From Ampullaceana balthica (lineage: Eukaryota; Mollusca; Gastropoda; Lymnaeidae), in assembly GCA_944989445.1 (NCBI GenBank), contig CALYLW010000982.1:124001-188000 (forward strand): 64,000 bases of DNA, read 5' to 3'. Shown piece by piece: positions 10,630 through 23,460 of the stretch. The translations under genes and the position numbers were made by a program. Position 1 is the first letter of the stretch; every line of letters starts with the position of its first letter. The notes under the pieces were generated by a model. That model saw only the letters and a program-made list of their open reading frames with translations. It was not told the DNA's origin and did no database searches.

Positions 10630-11012
10630 TTAAAGCCTTAACTTTCCTCGTTATCCTAACTTATTGTGATGAATCTAATGATTTTTTTTTGTTGCACATT
10701 AGCTTTCCTAATTGGCCTAGTAACTTATTGTTGTGTTTCTAATGATTGTTTGTTAGTTTTTTAGCCTTAACTTTCCTAGTTAGCCTAGTAACTTATTGTT
10801 GTGCTGCTAATGATTGTTTGTTAGTTTTTTAGCCTTAACTTTCCTAATTAGCCTAGTAACTTATTGTTGTGCTGCTAATGATTGCTTGTTAGTTTTTTAG
10901 CCTTAACTTTCCTAGTTAGCCTAGTAACTTATTTGTGTGCTTCTAATGATTGTTTGTTAGTTTTTTAGCCTTAACTTTCCTAGTTAGCCTAATAACTTAT
11001 TGTTGTGCTTCT
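10630..11012. repeat. 68-bp minisatellite, ~5.5 units
   Basis: Regular units start at 10741, 10809, 10877 and 10945 with the core TAGCCTTAACTTTCCTAG. The first copies (10630-10740) are more diverged, with T-rich insertions. Confidence 0.93.
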
Positions 11013-11559
11013 AGCGAGGAGCTTGTTGGTTAAGACGGTAGAATGAATTATTAGACATTTAAATATGTTTGTATCGTTAGGGAGCTTTCCAAAGAAGTTA
11101 GCTGCTAGTGGTTTAGAACATGCCGCTCATACACCTGTACTTTTCAAAAACCCCGAGATCAGTTGCTCAGTATGGCTGAGGTTTTAGAATTGTTTTTTTA
11201 AATAAAAATAAAAACTACAATTACATACCAGAAATGTGCTGAAATGTGTTTTTCTACTTGTTAAACTACAAGACTACATACATCACCTCTCATCATGTGT
11301 ATTTCTCCCCTGTCGTAATCTTCTTCACTCAGTCGAATGAGGTGATTTATTTGGAACCACCCAACAAGGCTGATTATTTGGAACATGTCAACAATGGTAT
11401 ATATAATGGGAACCTAAACGTTATTAATTTGTTCGTACTAACAATACATATACAAAAAGTAGGGATTCTTCCATTATACCCTGGCACAACATCTTCACCT
11501 ACCGCGGCCTGTGGTGCCCTCCCCCTCCCACAAGGGATGTTTTAAATGCCACGGCGTCC
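11013..11559. other. Unannotated spacer
   Basis: AT-rich DNA. The 99-codon frame at 11246-11545 shows no recognisable domain and is not called a gene. Confidence 0.45.
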
Positions 11560-11880
11560 AATGTATCGACTGACGACTGGTTGATGTCTTCCAGTTGTCC
11601 AATCATGGGACCAATGTATATATTTTTTTATGTCTTCCAGTTGTCCAGTCATGGGTACAATGCATCGATTTTTTTAATGTCTTCCAGTTGTCCAGGCATG
11701 GGTCCAATGTATCGATTGGTTGATGTCTTCCAGTTGTCCAGTCATGGGTCCAATGTATAGACTGGTTGATGTCTACCAGTTGTCCAGTCATGGGTCAAAT
11801 GTATCGATTGGTTGATGTCTTCCAGTTGTCCAGTCATGGGTCCAATGTATAGACTGGTTGATGTCTTCAAATTGTCCAAA
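11560..11880. repeat. 46-bp minisatellite, ~7 units
   Basis: Units of about 46 bp with the core GATGTCTTCCAGTTGTCCAG and CATGGGTCCAATGTAT. Units 1-3 carry T-rich changes. The last one decays. Confidence 0.93.
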
Positions 11881-11989
11881 TGTAACTGACGTCATTATCC
11901 AGATTTCCCTTGTGCTATAATTCACAGATGTAGTGCTCCTCAACTCACTCGTTATACAGTACCTAACTACTACCCTGATTACTCCACCT

Positions 11990-12260
11990 TTTCCCTCTTT
12001 CTCTCTCTATCTCTCTCTTTCTCCCCCCCCCCTCTCCTCTCACACACTGAATCTCTCTCTTTTAAATATCCTCATACATTCTTTGCCGACATCTTTGCGG
12101 TTTCCCGTATTCTGTCACTCGTTATCGCTGTAAGCTATTTCTTTTTTTTCCCTCTGTTCCTCCCTCTTTCTTATTAATCCGTTTCTCAACCCACTCCTCT
12201 CTTTCCAACACACCCCTCTTTCAAAGATTCCTCACCTCCATTTCTCACGCACCCCTCTTT
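11990..12260. repeat. Pyrimidine-rich low-complexity tract
   Basis: CT-dominated sequence with CTCTCT runs and a C homopolymer at about 12024-12032. Open frames inside are compositional. Confidence 0.85.
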
Positions 12261-12784
12261 CCTTTCTCATGCATCTCGTTTGCATTTGTGTGTGGGGGGG
12301 GGAGATAACTATTCAATATTATTATTACTAATGGAAAGGTTGTTTTTGTTGTCTTGGAATGCCAGGCGCCCACCAGGGGTAGAGCTTGCTTACACTGACT
12401 TTATGGCCGCTTCAACACGCGGGAGACAGCCTCACCAAGTTATCTGGCGCTGATAAACGCTGCTGACTGCCATTAAGTGCTTTGCACCCAGGGGCGCAGC
12501 CGGCAAGGCGTTTCAGGGAGACCTCGCCGTTTTTTTAAAAGCAATGTGTAGGTTTCCTGGGACCTAGACTTTAACCTCCGTTTTGAAAGGTCATCGTGCA
12601 AGGTCATCAAATCATAAATGTTGATTGGTCAGTAAGGAAGTTGTCTAACTCATTTCCTTCACCTCCTCTCCAGACCTAACAAATATCAGTAATACACTGC
12701 AGGTTCCGCCCAACCCCCAAGTTTTAAAGTTTTATGACCACAGTTTTGGAATGCAGTTTTGGCTGATGAGTGGCCAACTCTACT
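12261..12784. other. Unannotated spacer
   Basis: Includes a GC-richer stretch (about 12360-12530) without a supportable open frame or splice signals. No feature is called. Confidence 0.45.
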
Positions 12785-13185
12785 TTACAGGGCTTTCTAC
12801 CTTACCGGACTCTCTACCTTACATGGCTTTCTACTATACCGGACTCTCTACCTTACATGGCTTTCTACCTTACATGGCTTTCTACCTTACCGGACTCTCT
12901 ACCTTACCGGACTCTCTACCTTACATGGCTTTCTACCTTACCGGACTCTCTACCTTACATGGCTTTCTACCATACCGGACTCTCTACCTTACATGGCTTT
13001 CTACCTTACCGGACTCTCTACTTTACCGGACTCTCTACTTTACCGGACTCTCTACCATACCGGACTCTCTACCTTACATGGCTTTCTACCTTACCGGACT
13101 CTCTACCTTACATGGCTATATACCATACAGTATACAGGACTCTATTCCTTACAGGATTCTCTATCATACAGGACTCTCCACCGGG
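12785..13185. repeat. 18-bp minisatellite with two alternating unit types
   Basis: About 22 units alternate irregularly between CCGGACTCTCTACCTTAC and CATGGCTTTCTACCTTAC. Because 18 is divisible by three and no stop falls in the unit, all three forward frames are open for about 150 codons with hexapeptide repeats. This is a repeat artefact and not protein evidence. Confidence 0.95.
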
Positions 13186-15606
13186 CGGTATTAATGAATG
13201 AGTCATCAAACATCAGGAAACTCAATTGTTCTTAAATAAAAGTCCGAACCTGTAAACACACCGCCAGGTTTTAGCCATCCGGATACAAGCCCGGGGAATG
13301 TGGGAGGTGGGGTACGTGCCGCGGTGTTGGTGGAGAAAGAAAAGGGGGGGGGGTAGAGAAGAGCATGGTACTAGCTGGCGTTTCTTTAATGTATCGATGG
13401 AACTTTTCTTGGACGAAGACGTTAATGATCGTTGGCGGCACGTTGAAGTGAAGACAGGTGTCTAATGAAGTGGTTCTCAAATTTGAGGTCTTTACTAGAC
13501 ACCAGTGATTGAACGTGCATTTGTTAACTGTTAATCTCTATATCGTCAGTGAGAAATGTTCAGTGCTAGTGAATTCATTGTTTCTAAATGGGACTCGTAT
13601 CTATACATTGGATTACTTGCGAAAGTAAAAAGTTCGGCTTCCTCTCTACTTCACCACTTACTAAAATAATAATAATAATAATAAATGAAATATCAAAATA
13701 AAAACCTATGTTTACACAACATTCTAAGAAATGTATTTGTTTTAAAAGCTACACATGCCCCATCCTTCATATATGTTACATTTAATGGCAAGTTGCGTAC
13801 CTGACTTTGAGATTGGCACCTCCATTTGGAAACTTGGTTGTAAAGTGGACGATTCAACATTTCTAGCAATGGCATTACAACCGTAAAGGGACCCAGCTGT
13901 TTTGGTGATGTTTTAACTTTTGGCCGCTGCTAAAGTAACAACAGTCATTTTGTGTTATTCGAACTTAAGGATACTGCTACATTAACAACTAATCTCGCCT
14001 TAGAATTTAAACCAAAACAGCAAAACACAAAGAACGGAATGGAGTGACACGTATTTGATGCAAGTCTTGATCAAATGAAGAAAGAAGATGGCACTTCAGG
14101 CAACCGGTACGTGAATCTAGTCTTGGCCGAGTGCCGCTAGTCCGGGGGGTCCCCAAGGACAAGGGTTCAAAAGTTGGCGTGTTTGACGGTGTGATTAAAG
14201 CCTGATCTCCTAATTGTTTGCCTGCTCGTCTGTGTCACCCTGTCTGCAGTGGGCGCCCGTTTGCTGGGATTACGTGCTTGTCACGTTGGACGATGTTGGG
14301 TTTCTGCTGTATGGCGAGATAGACGCGCCTTCTGTGGTGTCGTCACCTGGGACTGGACCTTCCATGGTCACATAAGCGATAAACTACGATCGCTTATCGG
14401 AAGAGACGTTTCTAACATGTCTATGTAGTGTATTTATTCCGTGAGAACTCTTAATTTTTTATTACTTTGTTTTCTGATATTTAATTTAATGAGAACAATT
14501 AGCCTCACACACATTAGATATATAGGCGCCCATATATTAGATGAATTTTTTTTCTTATTTAATCAAGACATTTTGCCATTTCTTTTTTTGTTTCGGCAAA
14601 TTACTTTGACAAGGAAATATAAACACGCCGATTAAACGTAGGACGCAATGATCTTCTGTATAGAAGGAGCGTCTGTAATAGTTTAAGAGTATAAGATGTC
14701 CTATCACTAGACTTCAGAATACTTGACCACTGTCCAGTGCACTTTCTCCCTGGTCAGTAGTCTCAGAACAGTGCTAAGATACCGTTCTGAATGTAGATGG
14801 CACCTTGGTGTTTGTGACCAAGTCCAGGAGGACGAGCTGACCTACTGCCACGGGATGTCCCCGCCCTCACCGCCGTGGAGAGCGTCTCGCTGAGTTGACA
14901 AAACTATTTGATCAGGACTGATGGGTTGAAACCATCACTCTGTGGAGTAGGGTGGGGTAAGGGATATGGAAGTAAGGGACTGGGGAGGAACATAAGGGGA
15001 GAGAAGGGACCGTGGAGGAGGAAAGGGACTGCGGAAGAGTGAATGGTCTGGTGAAGGTAGATTCTGGACTCCAAGTAACCTTCAAGTTTAGTAAGAACCA
15101 TTTTGTTATGGGAAATATTCCAATCATTCCGATAAGGTTGTCTTTTATTTCTTGGCTTAATGCCCATTGATAAATTTGCGTTTGGACACAGTCACATTTC
15201 TGCCATCCTCAGAAAGTATCAAACAAGATGACTTTGTGTTTGGCATTTCAAACCCAAGTTCAAGAACACAATGTCATATGAACTATCAACGTTTGTTCAT
15301 TTTACTTAGCAGTACAAAATGTAACAATTATGATTATGTAACATTTACATATAATATGTTGCCCCCTACCCAAAAAAAAACAAAAAAAACTCGAAGATCA
15401 CAAAAGAAACAATACTAAAATTCATGTAGTATGTGCAGAAATTTATCTCAATATCTTATTTCTCTTATTGTTTTTTCAACAGACGAAAATGTGTGCAATT
15501 TGTTGATATGACTATGACCTGTAGCATGCGGCAACTACGATTGTCTAATATAATTATTGAATTATCTTTCTTCAATTATAACAATAATTGAACAATCTGT
15601 TTAATA
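13186..15606. other. Unannotated spacer with an AAT microsatellite
   Basis: Contains a short (AAT)n run at about 13665-13683 and a G run at 13345-13353. A GC-richer stretch at about 14100-14400 has no convincing exon. No other feature is recognised. Confidence 0.45.
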
Positions 15607-15832
15607 TTACCTTATACCTTGTTTATATGAGCTTGTACCTTGTTTATAAGAGCTTGTACCTTGTTTATAAGAGCTTGTACCTTGTTTATAAGAGCTTGTA
15701 CCTTGTTTATAAGAGCTTGTACCTTGTTTATAAGAGCTTGTACCTTGTTTATAAGAGCTTGTACCCTGTTTATATTAGTATAGCCTGTACCCTGTTTATA
15801 TGAGCTAGTACCTTGTTTGTAAGAGATTGTAC
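15607..15832. repeat. 21-bp minisatellite, ~10 units
   Basis: Near-perfect units of ACCTTGTTTATAAGAGCTTG plus one base. Variants carry ACCCTGTTTATAT near the right end. The 71-codon frame it creates is a repeat artefact. Confidence 0.95.
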
Positions 15833-17860
15833 CCAGTTCACGAGTCTCACTTTCTTATCTCAGTATTGCCAATGTTTATTGTTTGTCTATTATATGCCTC
15901 CTATAAGTCAGCCTCGAAAAGGTCAGTGAACTTTTTTTTAAACCCCTACCGCCGCCGCCACCACTAACAACCCCCACCCCAGCTTTCCCAGCACACTACA
16001 ACGTATTTGCCTTGATTATCGTGGCCCAGGCCCGCCAAGTACATGCGTGTGTCGGGTCTATGGTGGCCGGACTCAAATTGGCATTCCGGGCATACCACCG
16101 ACCTGTGGGCGAACATTGGGGTGTAGGAGGGGATTGTAGTCAATGGAGTAGGCTCGGTGTAGGGAGAAGGGGCAGATAATTTTACTGTGCTTGGGGGGGG
16201 TGGGTGGCTAGAAGCAGTGTCCCACTTTGGTGGGATCCTATAGCCTATGCCTATTGTGACAATTCCTGTAGTACATGCACTGCGGCACAGTATCATCTCA
16301 TGCGCATAAACATCCCCTGGAAAGTGAAGTTTTGTAGGAATTAAAGTTATTATCATTATTTTGTGTGAAAAAATGTCTTTTAGTTTACTACGGAAAATGA
16401 AGGCTTATATGAAAACGTGTCAAGCTTATGTGGTACCCCGCCCCTCCCCCACTCCCGTCACTCGGCCCATCGTATTAATTGCTCATAACGTAACTACTAA
16501 TCAACGTCATACTATGTCAAAACTTCAAACATTTGTCGTTGTCTCCCCCACCCCCCACCAAAAAAAAAGTCGGCATTGTGGTTCCGTGCCATTATCAAAC
16601 TTTGGAAATCAATTTAATGAAAGAAAATAAATGTTTGAATGTTTGAATTATTCCTCTACAGCCAGACGGTTTGTTTATGTTTTGTTTTTTTTGTGCTGGA
16701 CATATTACTTTTTGATTTTTATTGTAAACATTAGAATTAGGTCAAAGAGTAAATTCACTAAAGTACATCACTTACGAAAAACGGAGACGGGTTGTGGGCG
16801 GAGTCGGGGGTCGTTACATTTGAAATATAAATGACAAAGATATGAAACTGGCATTTTCATGGATGTGTTGTGAGAAAATTGTTTCAATATATATTAGATA
16901 GCTGTTTTTTGTTGTTTTTTTAATTGTTTTTTTTAAAAAAGATATCAATCTTACTTGTGTGTGGTGGGGAGGGGAGTTGGCCTGAGATTTGTGATGGAAA
17001 GGGGGGGGGGCGCACCGAAATGAGAGTCGTTAAAATAACAAACAATATAGCGGGCGTGGCTTTCTAACGTACTTTAGGGGCGGTACCTAGCGGATGGTAA
17101 TCGTTTGTCTATAATCATGAAGGTTGGAGCAGAATCATGTCGATTACTTCTTGTTCTTATACAGAGAGTTGGAGGAATACACGAGACACAAACGATTTAT
17201 GTGATGTTATCAATAAATGTAAGGCACGGGTGAAGACGTCCATCAGTACAAATAAATACATTAGTTTACACCGTGGACTATCTTACCATGGAAAAAAATA
17301 ATTGAGTAAGAAGAAGTTAATCGGATGTTAATTTGTAGAACTTGAGATCACCTGAGAGAAGTGGCATAAGAGTTATGGAGAGGCGTTATTTACACATGGT
17401 GGTAAAAGAGACCGATAGAGCAACACTTTTATATTTACATCGGCAACTGTTTATAAAATGAAGACATTTTTCAAAATACCAAGATTTAGTTTTCCCTGAT
17501 TATAAAAATGTGTCAAATTGTATCGCGTTTCATATACTTTGTTATTTGTCAAAAAGGAAAATTTATTCTTCTGTTGTTGTTTTTTTAACCTTAACACATG
17601 TATCCGTTTCCTCATCCCACGCCACTGTAAAAGAGGAAAAAATAAACCGTTGAAAGAAAACAAACGGGAAAAAACCCGCATAGTGCGGCATAGGGTTCCC
17701 CTCTGTGTGTCTGTTGCTAATGAAGCGCGGAAAGAGTTTAACACACAAGGAACCCCCCTCCCCCTTTCCAGCCATTCTTAACGTGGATTAACACATTGTT
17801 CAGAAAGTCAAAATGTTCATTCATAAACAGTTTGTTGTTGTGATTTTTTAAAAAAGAAAC
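15833..17860. other. Unannotated spacer
   Basis: No recognisable gene. The open frame at 15964-16356 (-) lacks a domain and spans G/C homopolymers. Short poly-G, poly-A and poly-T runs are frequent. Confidence 0.45.
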
Positions 17861-17864
17861 ACAC

Positions 17865-17975
17865 ATTCTAACATAGCATTCTCCATAACGTATATTAACA
17901 TTCTAACATAGCATTCTCCATAACGTATATTAACATTCTAACATAGCATTCCCCACAACGTATTCTAACATTCCA
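17865..17975. repeat. 35-bp repeat, three units
   Basis: Three tandem units with the core ATTCTAACATAGCATTC. Two are identical and the third is diverged. Confidence 0.92.
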
Positions 17976-19809
17976 ACAGAAGTCGATATATTCTCTCAAG
18001 TTCTCACTAAAATTATCAGTTTCTCAGCCATGACGTCAAACATAAACCTTCTTTTATCGTATTTGGATTTTGCAAGTGATGCTCTACCACCGATATCTTA
18101 TTGTGAGTGCGTACAAGAGAAAAAAGGAATCGATTGCGGCTTGACTATCGGGTCGTACCCTTCCCCCCTCCCATAACACCACACGAACATACATACATTA
18201 ACGACGTACAACCATCTAGCTGCTGGCTCTTCGATACTCTCACGGGCCGATACTCCCGCTGGTCGATACTCTCACGGGCAATGACTACAGATCAATACAC
18301 GCCAAGGACGTTGGCAGACCTTGCATGAAAATGAAAACATGCTCCCCCGAATGGATTTCTGTCAGTGACGTGTCCGAGAACGGTGGCAAAGCGATCTTTT
18401 CCAACGTACTGTTACATTCTTGTAGCCCGTATTTTATTCTTTGAGACTGCAGCACACATTCAACCAGCTAAACCAAGTCTTTATCAGGACACTCAACAAC
18501 ATAACAAACGGGGCATACAGTACACAGGTTTCTTATCACGGTATCACTGTTAACAAAAAAAAAGTTGTTAGCATATCTTCAACTGTTTTTCACATCGTAT
18601 GTATTCTGTTGAATCTACTATACATGTACAATGTATTTGAAAATTAGGTTGTGAAAAGTAAACGCCCTCGTGTCGCCGCCCTCTGTTACGTCGATGGACA
18701 GACGACGAAACCTGAGGAAAACAAGCGACACTAGAGCCCGTACCACGACCAGCTGATTGATAACCCGGTGTTAGTGCGTACGTACGTCGGGGCGTTCAAA
18801 ATTTTGTTTACGCACTTACTTGGCGCGTGGACCAGCAGTGAGTTATTTTGGTCTGCTGGGGAAGAGGAAAGGTCTACTTCCTGTCAATACTATGGCGTAA
18901 ACGCAAAATGAACAATCTTCAAACAACCGTGGCCAGTGTTCGTTTAGCCACAGCTGGTGTTTCGTGGACGCAGTAGCTCTCACACTGGACCAATTTACTT
19001 CAGAATACTCTTGGATTTTTTAAACCTATTTACAATTAAGTGGCATTGAATCTGCACATTTTGTGCCGCTTCTTGCAGCCTTTATACTTGAGTTCGTGCA
19101 GCTCTCTTATGGTGCGGACGCGGACAACCCTGGTAAATTGTCTAAACTTAATTGATTAATGAACCCAAAAACTCGGCTACATCGTACTAGTGGTTTCTTC
19201 TATTGGAGTTTAGCTAAATGTTGAGAACCCCTGCTCTATATTCCCAGTGAACTGGTCTGCGTAATAAACGTGCCAACAAGCAGCCCAACTAATGAGAGTA
19301 ATTACGTCAAGACTGATCACGTGGCCACTGCTTATTGCTCATCAGTATCGCTCTCACATAATATAACTTACCGCGACTAATTTTTATTCATTTTATTTTT
19401 ATTTTTTCAAATACTATTTGATCGACATTTGTTGACACCAGGTTTTCCCCCACACGTATAAACTAATCTTGCTCCGATCTTCATTCAGTAACATGTATTT
19501 TTAAAAAAAAATTACTTTGAAAGCTGTGGAAACTTTGTAGAAAAATTTGTTTGTGTTCTTAAGCAGTTTACCATGGACAGTGTTTGACCAACAGTCCCCC
19601 CCTCGCCCCCTTTTTTCTCTTCTTTTTAAAGTGGTTGTGTTCTCCTAGTAGTCTTAGTCGTGTTTTCTACGCGCCTGTTATTTCTATTTATTTTTGTGTG
19701 CGTCGCCTCAGAGTCTCCGTCTCGTATTCTACTCTGGAAAAGTAACAATTCTGCCGATTTCAAACACTAAAGGGATCGTAGAAATGTTTGATGTCCAAAC
19801 ATTTTTTAG
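17976..19809. other. Unannotated spacer
   Basis: A CpG-containing, GC-richer stretch lies at about 18660-18800, but no start, splice pair or domain could be linked to it. The rest is AT-rich. Confidence 0.45.
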
Positions 19810-19817
19810 GTTTACAA

Positions 19818-20232
19818 CAGGGCTGCGGAAATTAACGATTAATTAATCGATTAATTGTTTAAAAATTTATAGATTAAAATTAATTTAATCGATTAAAATT
19901 CGATTCAAATTTAATTTTTTTTAAATTCTATTTTTTCCCTTCAATTTATTAATTATGTTATATTTTTTGTTACTTACGCACTTTTCCATTATTATTTATT
20001 TAGACGTGCATGCATAAACAAAAGGTTTTTCTTCCTTATTTCTTGCATAACAGCGAATTTGCTGTGTTACGTCACAAAATTTGGGAGCCATGGAATTACC
20101 GCGACCTAACCGATTTCGTGAAATAAATAATCGCGTCTTAACGGGATCTATATATGCGTTATATAAAATATAATTAATCGATTAATTTTTAAAGATTAAT
20201 CGAACAATAAAAAGTAATCAGTACCAGCCCTA
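19818..20232. mobile_element. 415-bp hAT-type MITE with perfect 8-bp target duplication
   Basis: The element starts CAGGGCTG and ends CAGCCCTA, flanked on both sides by GTTTACAA (19810-19817 and 20233-20240). The 8-bp duplication and CAGGG-type termini fit the hAT superfamily. Just inside both ends are nested palindromes of ATTAATCGATTAAT, so the ends can fold extensively. There is no transposase frame, so it would depend on a transposase made elsewhere. Confidence 0.88.
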
Positions 20233-20351
20233 GTTTACAATAATTGGAGACATTGCAATGTGAACTGGTTGGTTTCCTTGAAATTGGTTAAAGCTAGTAA
20301 TTAGTAGAGGCAGTCGGACTCAGACGCGAACAGGAAGGTCCTATGTCTAAA

Positions 20352-20535
20352 TGATCTTTGAGGAAGATCCTAGCTCAGTGTAGCCCTCCACGTGATATTT
20401 GAGAAAGGTCTTAGCCCAGTGTAGCTCGTCAATGCGATATTTGAGGAAGAGTCCAAGCTCAGTGAAGCTCGTCCACGTGATACTTGAGGAAGGTCTATGC
20501 TCAGTGAAGCTCGTCCATGTGATATTTGATGTAGA
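20352..20535. repeat. ~42-43-bp degenerate minisatellite, 4-5 units
   Basis: Units start near 20352, 20393, 20436, 20479 and 20521 with the core GATATTTGAGGAAGGTC and AGCTCAGTGAAGCTCGTCC. Confidence 0.9.
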
Positions 20536-21424
20536 TCAGCTGGGAGATCAGTGATAGTCGTTTCTTGGGAACTTAAACTTAAGAAATAGTTCTTAAAGCT
20601 GTTGATATTGATACATATGAATGAAAGAGAGAAACGCGGAAAGGAAAAAATGCTGGGAACAAGAGAAACCTCTCAACAGGACCTCGTTTGGCTGTCAAGT
20701 GTGTACCGACAACACTTGTTGATGGTTGTCTATTTTTAGGCTATGTATACGTCCGAGGAAGCTTGTTCATCTCCATTATGGAGCATGGTCCGATTTGCCA
20801 ACCCTGACCCAAGGTTAAACAAACAATAACAGCGATTATTAGTACATCGAAACGTAAGCATTACTAAGGTCATTTCACCTATGAATGTTTCCATGAAAGT
20901 CAAGTCTTAGCAGCAAGGAGAAGGATGGATGCGGTTGTGAAAGACCCACAGCTGCTGGTGTCCGATCATGGGGGCGAAAGGTCACGGATCGCGCTGAATG
21001 GGTGCCAAAGATCATAATGGCTTCGCAGTCCTTCCTGAGGAACATACATTGGAAGTACAGAACTCGTGTGAAAAGGCTGTGGTAAAGACTGTCACTCAGG
21101 GATAGGACTGTTCAGCCACACGAGGAAATGAAACAAAACGCAACAGTGAAGCACCATCGTCTCGCGAGACGGAGGGATGCCGATTAGTCCTTTCTGACAG
21201 TTCCCGGAGTGGGTGGACACAGGAGAAAGGAAGCCACTTGGCGTGCACACCTTTGAATCGATGGCACCAACATTTTGGAACAGTTTTCCGAACTTTTTGA
21301 AAGAGTGTCACCAAAGAACAATTTTAAAAAAAAATTGAACATCAGAGCGCAACGAGCATGCTTGTCTTGCATGGATAAAGTGTTGGCGCTATAGAAGAAG
21401 GCATTCATATGTTACACGCATTGA
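20536..21424. other. Unannotated spacer
   Basis: No gene or repeat recognised. The frames at 21096-21314 and 21184-21408 (-) overlap each other and lack features. Confidence 0.45.
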
Positions 21425-21500
21425 AAAGTCCCACTGTTCCCAGCATGCAATGAAATGTCCCACTGTTGCCAGCATGCAATTAAATGTCCCACGGTTCCTG
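21425..21500. repeat. ~30-bp short tandem repeat, 2.5 units
   Basis: AATGTCCCACTGTTGCCAGC is repeated in tandem with small changes. Confidence 0.85.
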
Positions 21501-21649
21501 AGCAGCTTATCAAGACGTCGTATTCGTCATCTTAGGTGTATTTCGAGCCCCCCAAAAGTCAGCTAACCCCAAAATTGCTTCCAAGATTCCATCTAGTCAA
21601 CCTGAGTGTTTAGATCGCCTCGAGCATGGTGAAAATATAACTACTATAT

Positions 21650-21925
21650 ATGTGTCTTCTCTGCCCCTTCCCCAACTCCCACTCTCTTCCTCCCTCTCTC
21701 CCCATTTCTCTCTCTCCCTCTCCTCTCTCCGCTTCTCTCCCTTACTCCCCCTCTCACTCCCTTTCTCTCCTTGCTCTCTCCCTCCCCTCTCCCCTTCTCT
21801 CTACCTCCCTTCTCCTCCTCTTTCCCCCCTGTCCCCTCCCCTCTCTCCCCCTGTCCCGCTCTCTCCCCCTGTCCCCCTCGCCCCCTGTCCCTTCCCCTCT
21901 CTCTCCCCTTACCCACTTTTTTGTA
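21650..21925. repeat. Pyrimidine-rich tract (CTCTCC)
   Basis: About 275 bases of almost pure C/T with CTCTCCC motifs, so the complementary strand is purine-only. Ser/Pro/Leu frames on + and Arg/Glu/Gly frames on - are compositional. Such mirror-like polypurine tracts can adopt triplex structures; that is an inference from composition. Confidence 0.93.
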
Positions 21926-22921
21926 AGGAGCACCAAGACCCCAACCCCCTACTTTGAGACGAATACGTCATTTTTGTTATTAATGCTAACAAGTCTACAC
22001 ATTTATTGTTGTTGTCTTCTTAAGGTTTGTAAATTCTGCAACATTTTGTTTGATGGCATTTCTGAAACGAAAAGAAATGATTAGTTGCAACAAGTGACGT
22101 GGCGTTGCCTGGTTGGTCCAAGTGATGGGTAATTGTCGTGGCAGCTGTTGTGAAGAGAATTGGTCCTAACAAGCAGATGGGGTTGCCGTGTCGTTGTAAG
22201 CAAATTCTCACGGTCACCTCGACACCGTCCTAACATTTTTTGTCTTTCCTTTTGGAGAATACAATAATGACTCCCCCCCCCCTTTGAGTGCGTAGTGTGT
22301 ATGTGTGTGAGGTGTGTGTGTGTGTGTGTGAGGTGGTTGTGTGTGCGTGGTGTGTGGGAGTATATTATGGTTGTCACGTCAGATTTGAGCGGTGGGTGTC
22401 AATGGGATAGGTGCAGGGGTTGAAAAGTATTCGCCTTTTTTTTTCTTCTCCAGTTTTAAGTTATTTCTTTTAGCTGTAACTCGGACAACATTCCACTTGG
22501 AAAGTACGTGTAGACTTAAGGGGAGGTGTGGGAGTGAGGTAGTTAGTTGTTCGAAATGAAAAATCGATGGACACTTGACCAACCGTAGCTACAAAATAAA
22601 CTGGAACTTTAAAGACAGGTCATTAGTGTTGGTGATTTATTCAGAGCATCATAAGTCGTTGACTGCACTATCCTTTTGATAGTCAACAATGTTTAAATTG
22701 ACCAGAAGTGTACACGTCACTCGTCTCGTCAAGCAAATTGAATGTTGAGCTACGGTGTTGTCTGAATTTGTACAACTGCACAAAGTACTTCCACTGACTC
22801 TGCTCCCCATCAGTCACTGAATCATGACTTGTCATTCAGGTCACGGAGTCACACCGGGGCAATGCACTCTGTGAGACTGTAACGGCCAGAACATGTTAGC
22901 TCATGCGGAATAAAGCTGTCC
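21926..22921. other. Unannotated spacer with GT microsatellite
   Basis: An imperfect (GT)n tract lies at about 22290-22345. No gene recognised. Confidence 0.5.
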
Positions 22922-23164
22922 ATGACAAAACGACATGGTAACAAAACGACAAGGTCTCATAGAAACGACGTAGATTACTACAGAACCCCCAATGAAGTCC
23001 CCGCGACTAGGTCACTTTGAACATAGACTAAGGGTGTCAGCCTCAATAGGTCTGTGACCAAAACTAAAAACACTCTTCAGTCAAAATCATTGCCTTTTTT
23101 TTTCGTTGTTCTATTTTGAACTATTTTGTCAACTTGTCGTTTTGTCACCATGTCGTTTTGTCAC
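22922..23164. repeat. Inverted repeat with AAACGACA arms
   Basis: The left arm (22922-22954) is the reverse complement of the right arm (23132-23164) with about one mismatch over some 32 bases. Both contain paired copies of a short ACAAAACGACA unit. The right arm runs into more TCGTTTTGTCAC units to about 23225. The loop is about 177 bases. No target duplication was identified. Confidence 0.8.
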
Positions 23165-23369
23165 TGGTCGTTTTGTTGCTTTGTCAGTGTCGTTTTGTCA
23201 CCTTGTCGTTTTGTCTGGTTTCCTTTTGGGGGTCTTTGAAGGGTCTGGCAGCATTGGATTGTGGCCTGTCTTTGGGGTGCATATTATGTCTCGAAGAGGT
23301 TCTGATTTAGGTAGGATTAGACTCACGTTTGGTTGTTGTTATTTTTTGTTTGTAAAATTAAAACGGTGA

Positions 23370-23460
23370 CTCAACTTGGGGATCACAATGTTGAATATCG
23401 CTAGCTCAACTTGGGGATCACAATGTTGAATATCGCTGGATCAATTTGGGGATCGCTTGA
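23370..23460. repeat. ~34-bp repeat, 2.7 units
   Basis: TCAACTTGGGGATCACAATG is followed by TTGAATATCGCT, repeated in tandem. Confidence 0.88.

Noticed and set aside
12751..13235. Three overlapping frames of 143-158 codons as a repeat-protein gene
   Set aside because: They exist only because the 18-bp unit has no stop in any frame; no splice sites, start context or unique coding flank.
18660..18800. GC/CpG-richer stretch as a promoter or exon
   Set aside because: No start codon context, splice signals or conserved motif could be tied to it.
21644..22084. Ser/Pro/Leu-rich and Arg/Glu/Gly-rich frames
   Set aside because: Direct consequence of a C/T-only tract.
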